DNA of 64,000 nt from Cryptomeria japonica (lineage: Eukaryota; Streptophyta; Pinopsida; Cupressales; Cupressaceae), in NCBI RefSeq assembly GCF_030272615.1, contig NC_081410.1:188328119-188392118 (forward strand), given 5' to 3'. Shown here in pieces: positions 44,513-54,896 of the stretch (position 1 is its first letter; the number at the start of each line of letters is the position of its first letter). The notes below the pieces were generated by a model. It was given only the letters and a program-made list of their open reading frames with translations. It was not told the origin of the DNA and did no database searches. The position numbers and the translations under genes were made by a program.

Positions 44513-47059
44513 ATGTTTGTGTATGAAGGATTCAATGTGTAATGGTGCATTATGTGGCTGACTTATGGAGGCGTCATCTGCTTCTGTGAAAGTAAGGGAG
44601 TGTGGAATGGAAAGGTATCCCACCATGGCTTGAAACTGGTCCATGTTCAGATCAGTAGGAACATCAGTATCTCTCAAGATTTTGTCAAGAATGGCTTTAT
44701 GTGCGGGAGATATGCGTAATAGCTCAAGGATTGAAATGAGCACGGGTGTCTTCCCTAACTGTTCTACAAGGTCATACTCAAGTTTGGTTGATGAGGAAGT
44801 GGTGTTTTTAGCTGGAGCTCCTTGCAAAGTGATTTTACCTCGGCGGGTTGTAACATGAAATTCAGAGGTAGGTTCGGAAGAAGATCCAATACCTTTTAGG
44901 ACAATCTTGGGTCTCTGAGTAGAATTCTCATACGTTTTGTCCTTGATGATAATGGTAGAGACGTAATTGTCCATTGAAATGTGATTTATGGTTGAATCAT
45001 AGTTATAGGATGCTCTGGTATAGTTGGTTTGATCATCTGTAGCTTTAGCTTTTCCCTTGTCATGTTTTGGGAATGGTTCCTTAAACATCTCATGTTCTTG
45101 ATTAGATGAATGTCCCTCAATCTCATTGTCACCTCTATCAATGAGATCTTGTATGATGTTCTTCAGTCGATGACAATTTCCTGTCTTATGACCCTTGCTC
45201 TTGTGAAATTCACAATACTCATCATCGTTCCACCAATTTGGTTTAACCTTTGGTTCATATGGAGGAAAATCTGGAACTGTGATTACCTTGTTTGCCACTA
45301 GCTTCTTGAAGACTCACTCAAGTGGTTCTCCCAATGGGGTGTACTTCCTTCGTGATCTGGAAGTTGTTTGAGTATTCACTTGATTGTTTGTAGAACTTGA
45401 TCCAGAAAAAATGAATTTGGGTTGCACTGTGTTAGCATCAACAACACCATCATTGACTGTGTTCTTGTTTTTATTCCAAAATCTTGGCTTGTCTTTTCCT
45501 TTAAAGTCATCTTTGTTTTCCTTGAATATTTTAATGACTCCTTGTTCAATTAGGACCTTTTCTGTCGCTAAGCCTTTTTCAATGACGTCCTTGAAGGTGG
45601 ACAAACAAGCTTTCCTTAAGTCATAACCAATCTCTTTGTTAACATTTTGGGTGAACATTTCTACCATTTGTTTTTGTGGAATTTCACAAGAGCATTTGCT
45701 GGCTAGATTTCTCCATCTTTGTAAAAATGATGCAAAAGACTCTCCCTCTTTTTGCTTGGTGTTGCACAAAGTAGTGACTGATATGTATGTCTCTATGTTG
45801 TAGGAGAAATGTTGAATAAATGCCTCTGCTAAGTCACCCCATGACTTAATACCAGGTGGGAGTTGGGAGAACCATTCCATAGCTTGATCACCTAGGCTTT
45901 GTGGGAATAATCTCATCAAATATGTCTCTTCTGCTGCTACCTCAATGCAAGCTGTGAAAAATTGTCTTATGTGTGCCTTAGGATCCCCTTTTCCTCTATA
46001 CTTATCAAATTTAGGCATCACAAAGTGTGTAGGAAAAGGAGGCATTGGAATGCTCTTGTCAAATGGATAAGGACATATGTCTCTCATTGTGTATGTTGGC
46101 TTTGGTGTATTTATGTCCTCCATTTTCTTTTGTAAGTCCCTAATTTGTTGTTCCAAATTGCTCTTAGGTGGAGATCGACTTCTTGGACCATACCCCATGC
46201 TTGAGGCACCAATTGGAGGAGGAGCATGTTGCATATATGGATGATATTGATCATACACATGTTCATATGGAGGAGGTCTATAATGATGTTGCGTATAAGA
46301 ACCACTTGGTATAGATTCATGTTGAGGAATGCCATATTTATTTTGTCCATGTATATCATACTCTACAGGCATGTCATGTTCTATTGTGTTGCCCCCAAAT
46401 TTGACATGAGGTTTCCTTGTGTCCAAATTTTGAGCATGCCTTTGAACATCCAATTGTTTTGGTGGTTGTTCCTTAGCATTGGTATGTGATTGCGCATATC
46501 TGTCTGCATAAGACTTCCATAATGGTCTACGAAGGTAAGTATCATATGTTTGACCATGTGTATGTGGGACCTCTGGTTTTTGAAGCAAAGCTGATGGTGA
46601 TTCAGGTACCATATGTGGTCCTCTATTTCCTCCACTATTAGGTCTCCTTTGATCCATATTGGAGTGCGGTTGTTGCAAAGGTCAATTTTCCATTATTTGA
46701 GACATGTCAAAATCATGAGGTATCTTGGCTCCACTTTGTGCCATCATTTGTAAGAAGTATTGTCTATCCCTCCTCATTATTTCCTCAACCAATTGATTGA
46801 AATGGGGATTCATAATGGATTCTTCCACATCTACTGAATGTACTGAAAAGTTGTCCACATTGTCATTTTGTGTAGCATTGTTGTTTATAGTGTCCATGTT
46901 CTCAACATTTGGAATGTTTCTATAGGCATCCATGTCAGGTAATGTAGTATGATCAGAATTAAAAAAGATATCATTGTCATACTCATAAGAACTCATGTTT
47001 GTGGACTCTTGAGCCTCTTTAGTTTCTCTCCTATATTTTTGAAGACGGGTTTCAACCAT
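44513..47059 (-). pseudogene. Element B gag with CX2HX4HX4C knuckle
   Basis: Starts MVETRLQKYRRETKEAQ. A Pro/Gln/His-rich middle is followed by the capsid-like core (AMEWFSQLPPGIKSWGDLAEAFIQHF, read here as separate blocks AMEWFSQLPPG and SWGDLAEAFIQHF; about 45700-45950). The knuckle CEFHKSKGHKTGNC lies near 45200. The frame is continuous except for two TGA codons (46682, 45314). A linker to protease follows. Confidence 0.82.
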
Positions 47060-47561
47060 GAACTAGGTATTGACCAAGATGTGTGAGACTAGATGAAAAA
47101 TGGAAAGAGTATGGAAGACCAAGAGTTGGATGGAATGTAAATGAGTCTGAAGTGTACTTGCAATGTCCAAAATGTAAGACCAAGTATGTATGTAGTAGAG
47201 TAGGTGTGACTTCCAAAGAGAGGATAGTTTCTCTTGATGAGGTAAGTTGACCTTGACTCTAAGTAAGACCAAATGAGACCCAAAGGTAAGAAACCTTGAT
47301 GAGGGACCACTTAGCAAAGTGTTGTTGTATGTAGTGTGTTGACAAAGTATAGTGAGGACAAGCAAGTGACCTTTTGACTCAAGTTTAGACAAATGTAAAT
47401 TTAATGCAAGATGTAAAGCAATGATGGACTTTGTGAGACCCAAGGACAGGTTGAATGCTAAATAAAACCCTGGAGAAATGACCTAGAAAGCTCAAGAATT
47501 TCGAAACTGACTGTGTTTGCTTGCTAGACTGTAACAGTTTTTTTTTTTTCTTCAATTCTGG

Positions 47562-47750
47562 ACACAGACGCGCCTGTATACTTCACAGACGCTGCTTCCC
47601 GACACAAACGCTACTTTGTTTAACACAGACACACTTCTGCGATTTTCTGTCAATTGTAATGTTTGCTGTTGGAGCACAGATGCGATTCTGCCCTTCACAG
47701 ACGCGGCTAGACAACACAGACGCTATTATGCCAAACACAGACACGTTTCT
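47562..47750. repeat. Cluster 1 of CACAGACGCG-type motifs
   Basis: About eight copies of CACAGACGCG or near variants, spaced about 15-35 bp. Confidence 0.65.
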
Positions 47751-48029
47751 GCAAATTTTGTGCAATTTTTCCGATTTGTGAAGTTGTTTTGTTGTGACCA
47801 AAATCGTACTGTTTGACTGTTTTTCGTGACAAAAGGACATAGTGTTGATGAGGACTCAATGTTTGCAAGTGTCTAGACTCCAAAATGACTCCAAGAAAGT
47901 GTGTTGTTTGATGTAAAATGTTTTGCATACACTTGAAGACACAAAAGACACAATGTTTTGTTGTTTGGTTTTGAATGTTTTGAATGTTTAAAATAAGTCA
48001 AGCACAATTCTTATGGCTGGCCAAGACAA

Positions 48030-48395
48030 TAGTTGTTGATCCCACATGGGGTTTTACCCCCGAGGCTACGCTATTCAGAGTGGATACTTAGATGCTTGAC
48101 CTCACTGGCTCCACCCTCGGCAGTCACTTCTCGGGTCAGCCAAGCATTAGTCCCCATGAAAACTCCCCGTGGCGAACTTTATATCTCTACTAAGAACCGT
48201 ATGTGTGTGGGCTGCTACCAGAGGTCCGACCTCCTGCCCCAACAACTAGAAGGATTTGGGCTTCTAAAACAAAATGGTGCTAGTAAGGGCATCCGCTTGT
48301 GTGGCCATACATGCGGCACTTTCAGCTCTGTAAATACAGAAGGCTCCCAGCCGGTAGGGGTTACGCCCTACAACTGATCAAATAAATTTGATCAA
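48030..48395. other. GC-rich, hairpin-rich block in element B leader
   Basis: Stands out from its A/T-rich surroundings. Perfect stems: GGGG/CCCC (48048-48060), CCGAGG/CCTCGG (48060-48065 and 48115-48120), GTAGGG/CCCTAC with a 6-base loop (48354-48371), TGATCAAA/TTTGATCA with a 4-base loop (48375-48394), plus CTGT/ACAG. A 114-codon plus-strand frame crosses it but is antisense to the element. Confidence 0.5.
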
Positions 48396-48972
48396 ACAGG
48401 TTTATGGGGAGACATAGTGTCGGTATGAACTAATCAGCACACGTTATTCATAGTTTTCACCATGAATACATTTATTTATAGTGGTTTGGAAGAAGATGGC
48501 TTTTCTTTTGCTACCACTTGGATCGTTCTCTTCTCACTAGTAGTCCTAATGACCACACGGGAAGACAGGCCCTCTAAAGATTAAATAAAAAGAGCCTATT
48601 GCTCAAGACACAAAAGACAATGATTCAATTTTAGTGCACCAATTGAAGTGTTTGCTAGTCTATGAAAACAAGGCACACAATAAAAATCCAAAAACCCTTG
48701 CCAAGGTCCTACAACAAAGAGTTGTTAGTAGTTTGGATTTGTTTGAAATAATCACCCCTTCCTGCAAGCACACACGTTAGGTAAATTTTAAACCCAAAAA
48801 GACTTTGTGAAAATAGGGGCCTTCAACCAAACGATTTAGCCTTCAAGACAAGCTACACCAATTTTGTTAGCTAGATCTGAAAATGTTAGCTCAAAATAAA
48901 CCAGATCTGAAACCCTAAAGGCAAAATCCGAAAAACTGAATCAATGAAAAATGCGAAATTCAAAACTGGTGA

Positions 48973-49210
48973 ACACAGACGCGCCTCTGTGACACAGACG
49001 CGGTTCTATGAAGCACAGACGTGCCCAAATAACACAGATGTGCTTCCAGGACACAAACGCGTCTAAAAACAACTCAGATGTGACTTTAAAACCCAAACGC
49101 GCTTTCCTGGAACCTGCAAAAATAAAAAGACACCAATAACACAGACGCGATCCAAGATGTCGCAGACGCGCCAGAAAATCAAAAATGCGATCTGAAAGTG
49201 CGCAGACACG
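48973..49210. repeat. Cluster 2 of CACAGACGCG-type motifs
   Basis: About ten copies or near copies, some diverged to CACAGATGTG or CACAAACGCG as expected from cytosine decay. Confidence 0.65.
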
Positions 49211-49665
49211 GAAATGTCAAAAATATTGTCGAAAATGTCAGATCTGCAACTTCAAAATACAAAATCTGCAACAAGATGTTAAATGCAAAAAGGGACAAGA
49301 GTCCCACCGGGCATGCCAAAATGTATATGGTGAAAATGGATAACAATAATAACAATATTGAAAGGCTAAATGAATCCAACCACAAAACCCTAGCCTAACA
49401 ATCAACAAAGATCCACCATAACATATGAAGATTACCTAAGACAATGCAAATTCAACGAAATCACAAAGATTACACCATCACATGTCCAATAGGGTTTTGA
49501 TCTCCATTCTTCCTATCTCCATTGATCTTGCTTGATATATTTGCTCTCAGATTTTATGTGCACAAGAGCTCAACAAAGAACGGAATGTGGTTGCAAGTAG
49601 GATCGTAGTGTAGTCAATTGATCAAGTAGTTAGCTCATTAGGGTTTGATAATGAAGGAAGCATCT

Positions 49666-49674
49666 CCTTATATA
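49666..49674 (-). promoter_or_regulatory. TATA box of element B 5' LTR
   Basis: TATATAAGG on the minus strand, about 420 bp into the LTR. Confidence 0.6.
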
Positions 49675-49834
49675 GAAGACACTATATGAAATGGAGGGAT
49701 AAGATTGAGAGGTGTAAAAGGAGGTCGGCTATGATTAGAGGATATGTAAAAGAAATAATAAAATAATGAAAGGGGTAGGTAGTGTATAAATTAAGAGATG
49801 AATGACATGTGTCATAGGTAGAAAAGGCTAATGA

Positions 49835-50066
49835 ATTAATTAAATAAATAAAGATTTATTTAATTAATAGAAGAAGTGGGATAATTAAATAAATAAAAAT
49901 ATTTATTTAATTTAGGAAAATGATAATTTAAATAAATAAATGTATTTATTTAAATGAGAAATAAGGCTAGAAGAGGATAAATGAATTAATTAAATAAATA
50001 AAGATTTATTTAATTAATAGAAGAATTGGGCTTAGATAATTAAATAAATAAAATATTTATTTAATT
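49835..50066. repeat. Five consecutive A/T palindromes in the LTR of B
   Basis: Arms of 13-15 bp (for example AATTAAATAAATA and its complement) with 3-4-base centres at about 49835-49868, 49883-49912, 49926-49955, 49985-50018 and 50038-50066. They are upstream of the TATA box in element orientation. Confidence 0.7.
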
Positions 50067-50092
50067 AGACATGACAATTTTGGGTGTCTACA

Positions 50093-50097
50093 CAAAC
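50093..50097. repeat. Target-site duplication of element B, right (CAAAC)
   Basis: Exact copy of 41065-41069; the LTR of A resumes here. Confidence 0.8.
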
Positions 50098-52748
50098 TAA
50101 TGTTTGATGAATCGTAGCTTATCGACAAAGCCCATCAACAATCTTGGCAAGCTGTCAGTTTCAGTATAACTATAAGGATCAATAAGAAGAAAAAAAGTCT
50201 TGCCGAAAGTAGGTGCTACATAGAAAGGAAGGATGTTGGAGAAAACTAGTAATGGTTATATCGCAAAAAAATTGTTTTAATTATATTTGTAAACAATAGG
50301 GAAGATAAAAATGATTTCACCGAAAGAGAAACCTACATTGAAAATCACAGATGGCGATGCAACAATTTATGAAGTCTCTCTAACATTAATATTGTACCAA
50401 CTTGGTTTCATATCACACAAATTTTTAATTTAAGCATTAAATGACTGTTTTGTAACTATTTCTAAAATGATGCAAACTCTTTGGCTTAGAAAAAAAGAGA
50501 CAATCCTGCACACATTTGATCACTGCAAAAATCTCAAAGGCGAAGGCGAGAACAATTAAGGGCTAGGGGAAGAACATCAATTCAATATTGGCATCAATAT
50601 TCCAGCTAAGTATCGAATTCAAGAAGGAATCTTGTAATTTGATTGTTTTTCCTTCTTCTGTAAATGATAGAGGGTTCCTCTAAGAAGCTCAGAGTGAGAA
50701 AACAGAAGGAAAAGGCAACTAAAGTATAAATCCCTCAAGAATCGAAACCAAAAAAATTAGAAAAAGAAGAGAAAACATTAAAATCAAGATTTGATGGACC
50801 AATTCCCTGAGTCTGGTCCTAGATCCAAAAGGTCTTCCCAATCAAAGCAGGACATGGAGAAACTAGGTGATAAATTTGGAGACATGGGAGAAATATGGAT
50901 GTCTGTGAGGGGTTATGAATTGTTGCTATATCACTTTAGGAAAAAAAATAGGGTTGAACCGATATGTAATCCACGAGAACATAACATCAAGAAATTGGTG
51001 GTACCTAATGTGTTTATAAATGTTGTTCTGATGATATTATTCACCACGAAATATGAACCCCAAACCAAAACAATTTGTGATGCTACAAGAGAACCATTGT
51101 TGCCTATTACTAGAGATTTCATGTCTAGGGTATTTGATTTATATTTAACCCTCGATAAGCCAATTGACCCAACCCTCTTAGTAAATGAATACACCAGACT
51201 TGAGGAAATATATAAGAGAAGGAGATTGTCGACCCATTGACCTAGAGATGGGAACAATCTGAGGATATTTGATGAAAATGAGGAACCACTATTTGATGTG
51301 GATTCATTTCAGGAGTACTTTAGGTACACTTACTATTCTATTTGTCAGATTTTAGGTCTTGAAGCTAACCCACTCATGGATATAGTATCAATGATATTAG
51401 TCATAGATGTGCAAAGACATGAAGATTGACCTTTTGATTATGTGTCACAAATGGTGGATTATATAAACCATGGCTTGGAAAGGATAAAAAAAAACTGATG
51501 AAATCCATTTCAGGCACTATTATGTATTAATGCATATGCTTCTATATGTCGAGAAGGGCATGAATTTATGGGTTGATAGTCTTAGGGTTATAGAGTATGA
51601 TAGACAAGGAATAAGCAAGCTAGTGACAATGTGGATTGCCATATGGGATCAGAGGTGTCCATGGTCCCAGTACCTAAGCTTTGAAGAACATTTTGTCAAT
51701 CCCTTGTGTCAACTCTAAGGTCATTCATACTATAGAAATTAAAAAATTTCTAAGGCCAAAAGAGTATGATGATAGACAATTAGTCAATCACAATTGGGGG
51801 GATTGGTATGCTTTCAAGGAGTATACAAATATTAGAGTGTATGGATTTTAGGGCGCCCCTCTTTTGCTCCCAAAAATGGTATCGAATAGAATTGCTTACT
51901 TGGAGATTGTGAGGCAATTGGCTGAATCAAGCTCTACACATTTAGGAGTACATGGGAAATAGTCCCTCATGGCTGGATACTTGTGTTTTGGAGAATTTAC
52001 ATTTTTTTCTACTAAGGGATATGATTTCATTAAAGATAAATTGGCCTATTATGGCTTGACCCAAGATGAACCAAGGGTTGGCTTTGATCCTAAAGGATTC
52101 ATTAGTTCAGCCAAGCAATCACAAAAATTGTGCTCTTATAAGCATGTACCACTTGAGTAGGAGGATCTGATCAGAAACTTGGATGAGATGGCAACTATTG
52201 ATAAATTGGAAGCCTATGACAAGATCACTAGGGCTTAGGAGTGGAAAGGGAACCATAACTTCATGAAATATGATGCTTGTTCGAGCATTTAGGATCCCAT
52301 TGCCTGTATAGATGCAAAGATTGTTCATCTGGATGAAATAGTTGAAGGAGTCCCTTCAAATGTCCTAAATAGAGATGCAAGGAGACCTTTAGGGAGAAGT
52401 ATACAAGTTGTGACACCTCTTATGCATTTATCTCAAAATTTTAGCTAATAACATTTTATTTTCAGTTTCATAGAAGTAGTAGGGAAAAGGTATCAGGTCA
52501 TATCAAATATCTATGCCAATTTGAGATTGACTTAAAGAAAATTTTGTAATCATAAATCTACTTAAGTATTGTTGGATAAAAATACTTTGTAATAAGGTAT
52601 AACCACCTAGGTTTAGCAGAGCTCTAAGAGTAGGGAATCACAATCACATTGACTTATTCTGTCAGTTGGCTAGACTTGAATGTTGAACTTGAGTATAAGG
52701 CTTAGCATACCTTTAGGGTTTAGAAACCTGTAATTTTGAGCTCCAACA
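50098..52748 (+). repeat. Element A 3' LTR, part 2 (right of element B)
   Basis: Aligns with 28757-31085, then after a deletion joint near 52431 with 33035-33353. The ~1.95 kb missing relative to the 5' LTR includes the C-terminal half of the LTR ORF and the TATA box. The end at 52748 is inferred from the end of similarity and from AGACT at 52749-52753. Confidence 0.75.
50664..52436 (+). pseudogene. Element A LTR-embedded ORF, copy 2 (C-terminal half deleted)
   Basis: Homologous to copy 1 with roughly three quarters of residues the same by eye (for example RGYELLLYHFRKKNRVEP). It keeps 14 bp near 51115 that are missing in copy 1, so the frame around LLPITRDFMSRVF is continuous here. A frameshift lies between the start and 50791, several stops occur further on, and the ORF ends in the LTR deletion joint. 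Confidence 0.6.
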
Positions 52749-53175
52749 AGACTCACTAGTCTAGTCACGCAAACTAGAAATCAAACCTAATCCTCTCAAA
52801 TACATTGGAGAACAACCAATTAGGTGTCAACTTTAGAAATAATGGTGAGATTTGGGCACTATGATTTTGATTATTCTCTTATTGTTTAATTAATTTTAAT
52901 TTGATTGGATAAGATATATGTAAAGTGTTAGGCTAAATAGTGTAAAATTAAGCATAAACAACATAAATAGGAAAATATAGAAGTGATATGTAGAAATGAA
53001 GTGTAGATTTGGAAATGGTAAGCAAAGAGGAACCTGTGTCTAAATTTTGGGCTAAAAAATGTGGATCAATGTCACTAGACGACCTTGACCCAAAGTTGTC
53101 AAATGTAAATATCAGAAACACTTTTGAAGTCAGGATGTCAATCTAAGTATATCCCTAAAATTTTGTTAGAAAAGT
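52749..53175. other. Short spacer between elements A and C
   Basis: Starts with AGACT, the probable right target duplication of A. A block at 53034-53095 resembles 60663-60717 in the same orientation. No coding region. Confidence 0.45.
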
Positions 53176-53180
53176 GTTGG
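53176..53180. repeat. Probable target-site duplication of element C, left (GTTGG)
   Basis: GTTGG before the left LTR and GTTGT at 60073-60077 after the right LTR differ at one base. Confidence 0.5.
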
Positions 53181-54374
53181 TGTACTATCCTAAATTGTAA
53201 TCCCTTACAATTTTGTTTTCATTTGGGCCCCCGTCTTGGCGTTTGTGCTCTGAGGCTTGAAAGAGACCTACTTTTGCTCATGTTATGCAAATTTATTGAA
53301 CCATTTTCAATGCACAACCCATCCTGCCCTTAAATTGTGGTCTCTAATTGGGCAAGACCTCGGCATAATGCCCTGGTCCCCTTGGGACTAGAGCATCCAA
53401 TGCATTGGTCCTCCCAATTAGGACCCAAATTTGGGCCCCTTAACGATCATGAAATATGAGCAAGAATTCCAACTTTGTGTTGGCTCATGTCAAAAAATTA
53501 AATTGTTTTATGATAGGTAAGTATAAAAGGAGGTCTACGCCTCTCATTTGATCATCAATCAATGATATTGAATAATCAATTTAAGCAATCAAGCATTCAA
53601 GTTCAAGCAAGAAAGCAACCAATCTTCTTTCAAGCATTGAAGCAGAGCTAAAGTCAAGATTCAATCATTGGCATTGACATTCATGTTCTATGTTATGTAA
53701 GACTTCATGAAACTCTAATTTTGTCTAGAGACAAACAAAACTTCACAAGGATGTACAAAATTAGTGTTTGAGTCATTATTCAACATCTCCTTCAAAGGGA
53801 GAGCATTTCTATTATTGCAATTCAATCAAATTTCATTTCTATTTCATGGGTAATTTCAAAACAAGGGTTTGACCTAGGGAAAACCCCTATTCCCAACATG
53901 TTTCCCTTCTCTAGTGTGCATAGGAACAAGTATGGAGCTACGATCTTCAAGATAAGCTTTATCTACAAAGACAAATCGATCCCCCATTGGAGTGTGAAAT
54001 GTGCAGAGGACCAAAGTGACCACCACATTGGTCCCAACAAATTAGGAGCTCCTTCTAAGAACAGATCCAAATCCTCTTACAATCCTCAGATCCAAGTTCG
54101 TAGCTCAATCTGATGACTGTAGCTTACTGTTTGTGCATTTTTACATCAATTCCAACACATTAACCTTAATTTCAGCATTTTTCACAATTCAACTCAAAAA
54201 AGGGAAATTTAATCAAATCCCTAGTAAATCTAATAGAACTCACAACCCTTATCCTTGCTAGTTTGTGGCTAGATCTGTTATATTTACCCCCCTCTTTAAT
54301 GTAATAGTCCCTAAGTCATAAATTAGTGGTTTCTTTCTATCTAATTGTGGAAACCCTAATTTTTCACCATTACA
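53181..54374 (+). repeat. Element C 5' LTR (1194 bp)
   Basis: Aligns with 58924-60072. TATA box TATAAAAG at 53522-53529. It holds a ~40-bp block absent from the other LTR near 53380 and ends ACCATTACA. Confidence 0.85.
53522..53529 (+). promoter_or_regulatory. TATA box of element C 5' LTR
   Basis: TATAAAAG followed by GAGGTCTAC, identical in the 3' LTR at 59222-59229. Confidence 0.65.
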
Positions 54375-54896
54375 TTTTGATGAACCTAAATCCTTACACC
54401 TGCAATTTTGATTTTTGTTTTCAGATTTGAGTGTTTATGCAATTTCAAATTTGAATTTGAATTTGCAAGTTTAATTTTTTATTGAATTTTAAAAATTTAG
54501 AGGTTAAATTCACAAAAGCCCTAATTTTTAATTCTAAAATTGAGCTTGTGGGTTGTCTAAATTAGATTTACCATTTCAGATCTAATTATTCATTTAATTT
54601 ACAATTCAAATTTTCCCTCCTAGATCTCATTTTCAAATTGAATTACATAAATTTAGTGGTTGAATTTACAAAAACCCTAATTTATAATTCTAAAATTTAC
54701 TATGTGGGTTGCATAATTTATCAAATTACTTTTTAGATATGATCTTTATGAATGTTATGCTATGATCTAGATCCATTTATGTTTCAAATTCACAAATCAA
54801 ATTGCTTAATTAATTGGTTAATCAATAATTTTCACAAAAGTTTGTATTACTTAATCATAGTTCTCAAATTCAAATTCAAATTTCCCTCCTTTGTGC
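54375..54896 (+). other. Element C leader
   Basis: Gene-free; A/T-rich with repeated 'caaatttgaatttgaattt' style runs. I could not assign a primer site after the LTR. Confidence 0.45.

Larger units (their letters stand above)
47060..49321 (-). other. Element B leader: repeat arrays and GC-rich hairpin block
   Basis: 2.26 kb between primer site and gag start. It holds two clusters of the CGCGTCTGTG-type motif (47562-47750 and 48973-49210) around a GC-rich block with several short perfect hairpins (48030-48395). Such long 5' leaders can carry packaging or translation signals; none is demonstrated. Confidence 0.55.
41070..50092 (-). mobile_element. Element B: Tat-lineage Ty3-gypsy element nested in the 3' LTR of A
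   Basis: Minus-strand element with a complete 5' LTR (49322-50092), long leader (47060-49321), gag, protease, RT, RNase H and a second RNase H. It is cut off at 41170, where only the last ~100 bp of the 3' LTR remain. The perfect 5-bp target duplication shows it inserted as a full element and later lost integrase, polypurine tract and most of the 3' LTR. The His-containing CX2HX4HX4C knuckle and the second RNase H after RT support a Tat assignment. Confidence 0.87.
49322..50092 (-). repeat. Element B 5' LTR (771 bp)
   Basis: On the minus strand it begins TGTAGACACCC and ends CATATACA. It has a TATA box at 49666-49674 and five consecutive A/T palindromes in its first ~260 bp (49835-50066). 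The bases after it (TTTTGGCATGCCCGGTGGG on the minus strand) are the expected primer-site position; I cannot assign the tRNA. Confidence 0.85.
28066..52748 (+). mobile_element. Element A: Tat/Ogre-like Ty3-gypsy element with ~5.3-kb ORF-bearing LTRs, interrupted by element B
   Basis: Two regions align in the same orientation: 28066-31085 with 40357-41069 plus 50098-52430, and 33035-33345 with 52432-52742. Between them lie gag, protease, RNase H, RT and integrase in order. The similarity stops just before a tRNA-Arg-type primer site (33357) and begins just after the integrase 3' UTR (40357), so the aligned regions are the LTRs, about 5.3 kb long and themselves containing a large ORF. Without element B the total is about 15.7 kb. 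The 3' LTR lacks about 1.95 kb (corresponding to 31085-33033). Every ORF has stops or frameshifts. The lineage call rests on extra RNase H, primer type and giant size. Confidence 0.8.

Noticed and set aside
43094-46684. Selenocysteine or programmed readthrough at TGA in element B
   Set aside because: Five scattered TGA codons plus a frameshift and a 3' deletion fit CpG decay of a dead element; no recoding signal is evident.
48033-48377. 114-codon plus-strand frame as a gene
   Set aside because: It lies antisense in the leader of element B across a hairpin-rich block and has no recognisable motif; openness follows from the local GC content.
47562-49210. CRISPR-like array
   Set aside because: Repeats are only about 10 bp, degenerate and irregularly spaced, in a plant retrotransposon leader.
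28066-52748. Tandem LTR-interior-LTR-interior array made by unequal recombination
   Set aside because: The second 'interior' (50664 onward) is also present left of the primer site in the first copy, and similarity ends exactly at the primer site and starts after integrase. One element with very long LTRs explains this with fewer steps.
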